Shown one piece after another: positions 21,972 to 26,403 of a stretch of 26,403 bases of DNA. The position numbers and the translations under genes are program-made. Location of the stretch: assembly GCA_045114235.1 (NCBI GenBank), contig JBGUKB010000153.1:1-26403 (forward strand), in the 5' to 3' direction. The notes below the pieces were generated by a model. That model was not told the origin of the DNA. It ran no database searches and saw only the letters and a list, made by a program, of their open reading frames with translations. The stretch is from UBA1732 sp045114235 (GTDB taxonomy: Bacteria; Verrucomicrobiota; Lentisphaeria; Victivallales; UBA1829). Within the stretch, counting starts at the first letter, position 1; each line of letters opens with the position of its first letter.

Positions 21972-22619
21972 ATGTTTGCGCAGCCGTGGCCGGAGCCCCT
22001 GGCCGAACTGATCGAAATGCTGAAGAACCTGCCGGGCGTGGGGAAACGCTCCGCCGAACGCATGGCGCTGTCGCTGTACCTGTGGGACCCGGCGAAACTC
22101 GAGGCGCTGGCGGGAAACCTCGCCTCGCTTCATACGCGCATCCACGCCTGCCCGGAATGCGGCAATCTGTCCGACGCGCCCGACAACGGCCCGTGCGGCA
22201 TCTGCGCGTCTCCGGCGCGGGACAGGTCCATCATCTGCGTGGTGGAGGACGTCGCGCAGATCCATTCGCTGGAGTCAGCCGGGGTCTTCAAGGGCGTTTA
22301 CCACGTGCTCGGCGGACGCATCGCTCCGCTGGAAGGGAAGTTCCCCGAATCGCTCTCCATCCCGCGTCTCGAGGCGCGCGTCGCCGCGGGCGGCATCCGC
22401 GAAATGATCCTGGCGCTGAGCCAGGACATCGAAGGGCAGGCGACCGCCGTCTACCTCGCCAACCGGTTCCAGGGACGCGGATTCGCCATCACGCGTCCGG
22501 CGCGCGGCCTGCCCGCCGGGTCCGATCTGACCTATGCCGACTCCGCCACGATCGCGCTGGCGCTCGACGCCCGCACGAGCCTGAACCGTCCGAACGAACA
22601 GGAGGATACCCCGCGATGA
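21972..22619 (+). CDS. recR: Recombination mediator protein RecR
   Basis: RecR acts with RecF/RecO to load RecA on gapped DNA. The 215-residue protein has the helix-hairpin-helix (LKNLPGVGKRSAERMA, 17-32), the zinc finger (Cys60, Cys63, Cys75, Cys78) and the TOPRIM domain (ICVVEDVAQIHSLE, about 88-101, through HVLGGRIAPLEG). The C-terminus is slightly longer than usual by a polar tail, partly because the stop sits in the aguB start (ATGA at 22616-22619). AGGAGG for the next gene lies within its end. Confidence 0.96.
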   Translation: MFAQPWPEPLAELIEMLKNLPGVGKRSAERMALSLYLWDPAKLEALAGNLASLHTRIHACPECGNLSDAPDNGPCGICASPARDRSIICVVEDVAQIHSLESAGVFKGVYHVLGGRIAPLEGKFPESLSIPRLEARVAAGGIREMILALSQDIEGQATAVYLANRFQGRGFAITRPARGLPAGSDLTYADSATIALALDARTSLNRPNEQEDTPR

Positions 22620-23500
22620 GCAAGAAAACGAACGAAATAAAAACCGTCCGCGTGGCGCTGGTGCAGGATTTTGCGCCCGCATCCCTCGAAGAAGCTCGCG
22701 AACGTTTCGCCGCGAAGGTTGCGGAGGCCGCGGGGAAGGGGGCGAACATCGTCTGCACGCAGGAGCTGTTCCAGACGGAGTATTTCTGCTGGAAACAGGA
22801 CCCGGATTTCTTCGAATTCGCCGAGCCGATCCCCGGAAAAGGCACGGATTTCTACGCCGCCCTCGCGAAACGGTTCGGCGTGGTGATAGTTGCATCGTTC
22901 TTTGAAAAGCGCGCCCCCGGACTCTGCCACAACACGGCCGTCATTTTCGATGCGGACGGGAGCATCGCCGGGACCTACCGCAAGATGCACATCCCGCAGG
23001 ACCCCGGATTCGAGGAGAAATTCTATTTCGCGCCCGGCGACGGGCCGTTCCGCGCCTGGGACACCTCGTTCGGACGCATCGGCGTGGTGATCTGCTGGGA
23101 CCAGTGGTACCCGGAAGCCGCCCGCCTGACCGCGCTCGACGGCGCATCCGTCATCTTCGCGCCGACCGCGATCGGCACGATCGAATCCGAGCCGGATGAC
23201 CTGATGCTGAAACAGCGCCACGCCTGGCTCACGGTCCAGCACGGACACGCCGTGGCGAACGGGTGTTTCTTCGCCGCCGTGAACCGCGTCGGCACGGAGC
23301 ACGGCACGCGGTTCTGGGGCTCGTCGTTCGTATCGGATTTCTACGGCAAAGACCTTGCGGTCGCGTCCCGCGACAAGGCTGAGATCGTGTACGCCGATTG
23401 CGACCTCGCCGCGATGGAGGAACACCGCCGCATGTGGCCGTTCTTCCGCGACCGCCGCATCGACGCCTACGGGCCGATCCTGAAGCGCTTCGGAGATTGA
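22616..23500 (+). CDS. aguB: N-carbamoylputrescine amidase
   Basis: A nitrilase-superfamily enzyme that hydrolyses N-carbamoylputrescine to putrescine, CO2 and ammonia. The 294-residue protein shows the catalytic triad Glu50 (CTQELF), Lys123 (YRKMHIPQDPGF) and Cys160 (VVICWDQWYPEAA); these flanking sequences are typical of the AguB branch. The start was taken at 22616 because AGGAGG (22600-22605) lies ten bases before it and the ATG overlaps the recR stop; the same frame stays open far upstream through recR, but that part is only a shadow. aguA follows after two bases, and its product supplies the substrate, which fixes the role well. Confidence 0.94.
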   Translation: MSKKTNEIKTVRVALVQDFAPASLEEARERFAAKVAEAAGKGANIVCTQELFQTEYFCWKQDPDFFEFAEPIPGKGTDFYAALAKRFGVVIVASFFEKRAPGLCHNTAVIFDADGSIAGTYRKMHIPQDPGFEEKFYFAPGDGPFRAWDTSFGRIGVVICWDQWYPEAARLTALDGASVIFAPTAIGTIESEPDDLMLKQRHAWLTVQHGHAVANGCFFAAVNRVGTEHGTRFWGSSFVSDFYGKDLAVASRDKAEIVYADCDLAAMEEHRRMWPFFRDRRIDAYGPILKRFGD

Positions 23501-23502
23501 AC

Positions 23503-24552
23503 ATGCCGGAGCCGGTCAGCGCCGCCGAACGCGGCTTCACGATGCCCGCGGAGTGGGAGGAACAGCGCGCGATATTGCTTTCATGGCCGCTGAATCCCGC
23601 GACGTGGGAGGACCGCCGGAGCGAGCTTGAGACCACCTATGCCGGATTCGCGGCGGCGATCTCGCATTTCGAGGACGTGAAGATCGACTGCGTGCGCGCC
23701 GAACAGCCCCGTATCCTGAAACTGCTGTCCGAAGCCGGAGCCGATGCCGCACGAATCGAACCCCTGGACGTGCCGACCAATGACGCATGGTGCCGCGACC
23801 ATGGCCCAGTCTGCCTCGTGAACCGCGCGACCGGGGCGCGTCTGCTGGATCATTTCCAGTACAACGCCTGGGGCGGGAAATTCCCGCCGTGGGACCTTGA
23901 CGCCGCCGTGCCGGAGCACGCCGCAGCGCTGCTCGGATATGAACGGAATCCTATCCCGATGATCTGCGAGGGCGGCGCGCTGGAATCGAACGGCGCGGGG
24001 CTCCTCATGACGACCGAATCCGTGATGCTGAACCCGAACCGGAATCCCTCCATGACGCGGGCGCTGATCGGCGACACGCTGATGCGGTCGCTCGGCATGG
24101 ACGAGATATTGTGGCTGAAGGGCGGACTCTTCTGCGACGATACGGACGGCCATATCGACACGCTCGCGCGGTTCGTGCGCCCCGACGCCGTGCTCGCCTG
24201 CGTCGCGCCAGAAGGTTCGCCGAACGCCCCGATGCTGAACGAGAACCTGCGCCGTCTGCGTGAATACCGTACGCGCCTCGGAAAGCCGCTTGACGTGATC
24301 CCGCTTCCATTGCCTGATCCTGTGGCTCCGCCCGACGGCTGGCGCGAAGAGACGCTTCCGGCGTCCTACGCGAATTACCTGCTCGTGAACGGTGCCGTGC
24401 TGGTGCCGTCCTACCGTCAGCCGCGCAACGATGCCCGCGCCGCCGCGATCATCGGCGATTGCTTCCCCGGACGCGAGGTCGTTTCCATCGACTGCGCGGA
24501 CATCATCCTGGAGGGCGGTGCGCTGCACTGTCTCTCTCAGAATCTCTTCTAA
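23503..24552 (+). CDS. aguA: Agmatine deiminase
   Basis: This enzyme converts agmatine to N-carbamoylputrescine and ammonia, the step before AguB. The 349-residue guanidine-modifying enzyme has the N-terminal 'MPAEWEEQRAILLSWP' pattern, NDAWCRDHGPVCL (about 92-104), the EGGALESNG and DGHIDTLARF motifs (Asp/His of the active site, near 160 and 220), and the nucleophile Cys343 in GGALHCLSQ close to the C-terminus, where the family usually has GGGNIHC. The start at 23503 has GGAG seven bases upstream; a longer in-frame start inside aguB is not needed. With aguB it forms an agmatine-to-putrescine route; no arginine decarboxylase is seen in the window. A terminator follows. Confidence 0.94.
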   Translation: MPEPVSAAERGFTMPAEWEEQRAILLSWPLNPATWEDRRSELETTYAGFAAAISHFEDVKIDCVRAEQPRILKLLSEAGADAARIEPLDVPTNDAWCRDHGPVCLVNRATGARLLDHFQYNAWGGKFPPWDLDAAVPEHAAALLGYERNPIPMICEGGALESNGAGLLMTTESVMLNPNRNPSMTRALIGDTLMRSLGMDEILWLKGGLFCDDTDGHIDTLARFVRPDAVLACVAPEGSPNAPMLNENLRRLREYRTRLGKPLDVIPLPLPDPVAPPDGWREETLPASYANYLLVNGAVLVPSYRQPRNDARAAAIIGDCFPGREVVSIDCADIILEGGALHCLSQNLF

Positions 24553-24581
24553 TTCCTCTTCAAAATCACGCGATAATGAAC

Positions 24582-24620
24582 GCCTCCGCCGCTGATGTTG
24601 CGAACGGAGGCTTTTGTTTA
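24582..24620 (+). terminator. Rho-independent terminator of the rimO-aguA run
   Basis: GCCTCCG (24582-24588) pairs perfectly with CGGAGGC (24605-24611), followed by TTTTGTTT. It closes the long plus-strand run about 30 bases after the aguA stop. Confidence 0.88.
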
Positions 24621-24632
24621 TTCTAGTTCCCC

Positions 24633-24680
24633 GTGCGCAAGCGAAGCTGAGCGCACTGCCGCAGTGGAGGCGTCGCCTCC
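24633..24680 (-). repeat. Stop-codon-abutting hairpin repeat, copy 3
   Basis: On the minus strand it begins at the base after the TAA of the GH127-type gene. Hairpin 1 is GGAGGC/GCCTCC (24680-24675 with 24671-24666), hairpin 2 is CACTGC/GCAGTG, and hairpin 3 is GTGCGC/GCGCAC (24656-24651 with 24638-24633). It is shorter than copies 1 and 2 and lacks the distal CACAC/GTGTG stem. Confidence 0.7.
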
Positions 24681-26403
24681 TTATTTCTTCTCGGGCGCGG
24701 TAAGGATGGCGGCGTGGTAAACGGAGCCGATGCCGCCGCGGTTGCCCGCAGGCTGATGCCGGATCACGATGTGGTCCTTGCCTTTCGTGATGTCTTCCGG
24801 GATCTCGTATTCGACCTCGAAGAACTGGTTCGGGTGCGCCGCAGAGAGCTTCTGCACGGCGATCTGCTGACCGTCGGCGAGGATGGCGGTCTCGGTCCAG
24901 TTGTCGCCGCCCCAGTAGGTGCAGGCGAGAACGTTCTTCTTGTCCGGGCTGACCTTCATGCGGAACTCGATCCAGCCGCCCTGATGCGCGCCGCGGTAGC
25001 CGCGTTCGTTGAATCGCCCGGAATGTGTGTTTTCCGCCTTCAGCGCGTGGTCGGTCTCCGGCTGCTGTTCGCCGAAGTTCATCTCGTCGACAGTGCGCGC
25101 GGCGCGTTCGCGCTGGCGTTCCGCCTCAGCCTCGATCCTCGCCTTTTCCGCCGCCCACTGCGCCGCGTTCATGTTCTTCCAGTAGACGTTGTAGTGCTGG
25201 TACGGCATCTGATTGAACGGGCGGATGAGGACGGTGGAACCGTCGGTCGTGGGCAGGTTGTACGCGCGGTCGGAGCCGGAGACGGGTTTCGCGGCGGCGA
25301 CGAGCTGCGCGGCGTTCTCGCCGAGGAGAATGGGCACAGGCTTGCAGGCGGCGTTCTGAAGGTCGAGCTGGTCGCGGAGATAGATGCGTTTCTGGTAGTT
25401 CTCGACTTCGCCGAGGTCGCCCGCGAGAAGCGTCGGACCGTAGAAGAACGCGTTCTGCTCGGTGTGGCCGCCGTGGAGGTGTTCCGTGCGGAGCGACATC
25501 GGGATATTGATCTCGACCTTGTCGCCGGTCTTCCAGTCGGCGTTCAGGACGGCGTTTTCACCGGCTTTTCCGGTCGCGATCTCCTTGCCGTTGAGCGAGA
25601 ACGTAACGGCCCCGTCTACCCAGCCGGGACAGCGCACGTTCAGCGCGAGTTTCTTTTCCGGCGCCTTGTCGAACGTGAGCGTCACCTTGCCGTTTTTCGG
25701 GTATTCGGTGTTCATGGTGAGCTCGAGGCCGCGTTCCGCCCACTTCAGTTTCGACGGGATGAAGAGCGTGACGAACAGGTTGTCGTCGTCGTGGAAATAG
25801 ATCGCGTCGTTGTACTTCGTGTGGTTCTCGATGCCCGTGCCGAAGCAGCACCAGAAGGACTGATCCGGCGAGCTGTACACGCGGAACTGGCCGGGCTTCA
25901 GCGAGACGAAGTAGGTGAACATGGAGCGTTCGGGGTCCTGCGAGGGCAGGATCTGGTTCAGCAGGGCGCGTTCGCGGAAGTCGCCGAAGACGGTGTTCTC
26001 CGGTTCCTGGCACTGGAGGAGGCAGGCGAGGCGGATCATGTTGTAGACGTTGCAGCATTCGACGGACGCCGGGGAGAGGTGCTTGTCCGCGTCGGCGGGA
26101 CGGTAGAAATGCTCGCGGTCGCTGTTGCCGCCGGTGACGTAGGTATGGTCCTTCACGACGATGTCGAAGAAGTTTTTGCTGACCTTGCGCGCGAAATCGT
26201 CGCCAGTGATCTCGTAGTTGACCGCCTCGGCGATGACCTTTGGTACCTGCGTGTTCGCGTGCTTGCCGGACAGGTTGTCCTTGCCCGCCGCGAGGTCGTC
26301 CACGAGCCAGTGGTGACGGAACCTCTGCGCGAGCGCCTTGTGCGTCTCGTCCTTCGTTTCCGCGTAGAGCTTCCAGAAGACTTCGCCGATGCCGCCGAAC
26401 TCC
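24681..26403 (-). CDS. GH127-like beta-L-arabinofuranosidase (DUF1680), 5' part cut off
   Basis: The frame is open to the window edge, so the N-terminus lies outside; 573 residues are seen. The visible part starts in the alpha/alpha barrel with EFGGIGEVFWKLY and GKHANTQVPKV, typical of the family, and has the cysteine/glutamate set of the metal-thiol active site: VECCNVYNM (about residue 115) and SFWCCFGTG (about 183). Beta domains follow, and an extra C-terminal beta-rich domain (about the last 120 residues, GYRGAHQGGWIEF onward) is joined by a charged helical linker (AAEKARIEAEAERQRERAA). Family members release L-arabinofuranose from plant glycans. The exact specificity is unproved. The stop is followed at once by repeat copy 3. 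Confidence 0.9.
   Translation of the reverse strand, partial: EFGGIGEVFWKLYAETKDETHKALAQRFRHHWLVDDLAAGKDNLSGKHANTQVPKVIAEAVNYEITGDDFARKVSKNFFDIVVKDHTYVTGGNSDREHFYRPADADKHLSPASVECCNVYNMIRLACLLQCQEPENTVFGDFRERALLNQILPSQDPERSMFTYFVSLKPGQFRVYSSPDQSFWCCFGTGIENHTKYNDAIYFHDDDNLFVTLFIPSKLKWAERGLELTMNTEYPKNGKVTLTFDKAPEKKLALNVRCPGWVDGAVTFSLNGKEIATGKAGENAVLNADWKTGDKVEINIPMSLRTEHLHGGHTEQNAFFYGPTLLAGDLGEVENYQKRIYLRDQLDLQNAACKPVPILLGENAAQLVAAAKPVSGSDRAYNLPTTDGSTVLIRPFNQMPYQHYNVYWKNMNAAQWAAEKARIEAEAERQRERAARTVDEMNFGEQQPETDHALKAENTHSGRFNERGYRGAHQGGWIEFRMKVSPDKKNVLACTYWGGDNWTETAILADGQQIAVQKLSAAHPNQFFEVEYEIPEDITKGKDHIVIRHQPAGNRGGIGSVYHAAILTAPEKK

Noticed and set aside
21956..22615. Extension of aguB upstream through recR
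   Set aside because: The frame is open but RecR's zinc finger and TOPRIM motifs are in the other frame, and a good ribosome site marks the ATG at 22616.

Overview
The window is a gene-dense, GC-rich bacterial chromosome segment with ordinary bacterial signals: sigma70-type promoters, GGAGG ribosome sites, ATGA stop/start overlaps, several TTG starts and U-tract terminators. The mix of diaminopimelate synthesis, paired Gfo/Idh/MocA oxidoreductases, a GH127-type glycosidase and a long Ala/Lys/Glu coiled-coil envelope protein would suit a carbohydrate-using member of the PVC group (Lentisphaerota/Verrucomicrobiota-like). This is an inference from gene content only, with low to moderate confidence.

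Layout. 1-2339 (+): the tail of a membrane-fusion protein, then the ATPase and permease of a MacAB-type exporter, ending in a hairpin terminator. 2340-2721: a gene-free stretch that can fold into a long, multiply paired, 6S-like RNA (2451-2616). 2722-4472 (+): dapF-dapA, two steps of lysine/peptidoglycan precursor synthesis, overlapping by ATGA. 4473-5158: a structured repeat, a terminator, a small membrane-protein gene with its own promoter and terminator, and the nrdR promoter. 5159-8481 (+): nrdR, a CLC-CBS chloride transporter and an unknown protein whose N-terminus resembles an ATP-cone. 8572-9999 (-): mnmE, divergent from a TPR-protein gene (10133-11512, +), followed by a long terminator hairpin and tRNA-Arg(UCU). 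12174-14357 (-): two Gfo/Idh/MocA oxidoreductases behind a promoter rich in palindromes. 14669-24552 (+): a long co-directional run, rimO-pgsA-hflX-(coiled-coil/TPR envelope protein)-(25-aa membrane peptide)-ybaB-recR-aguB-aguA, closed by a strong terminator. 24681 to the edge (-): the C-terminal part of a GH127-like beta-L-arabinofuranosidase.

Most genes are housekeeping: tRNA modification (MnmE), S12 methylthiolation (RimO), phospholipid synthesis (PgsA), ribosome rescue (HflX), recombination (RecR/YbaB), control of ribonucleotide reductase (NrdR) and conversion of agmatine to putrescine (AguA/AguB).

The most unusual item is a dispersed three-hairpin repeat. It begins at the base right after the stop codon of three unrelated genes (dapA, mnmE and the GH127 gene), always in the same orientation relative to the gene. 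Its first stem shows compensatory base changes (A:T, G:C, C:G) between the copies, so the hairpin itself appears to be conserved. Other points of interest are the 6S-like RNA upstream of dapF, the unknown ATP-cone-like protein near nrdR, and the 25-aa membrane peptide.
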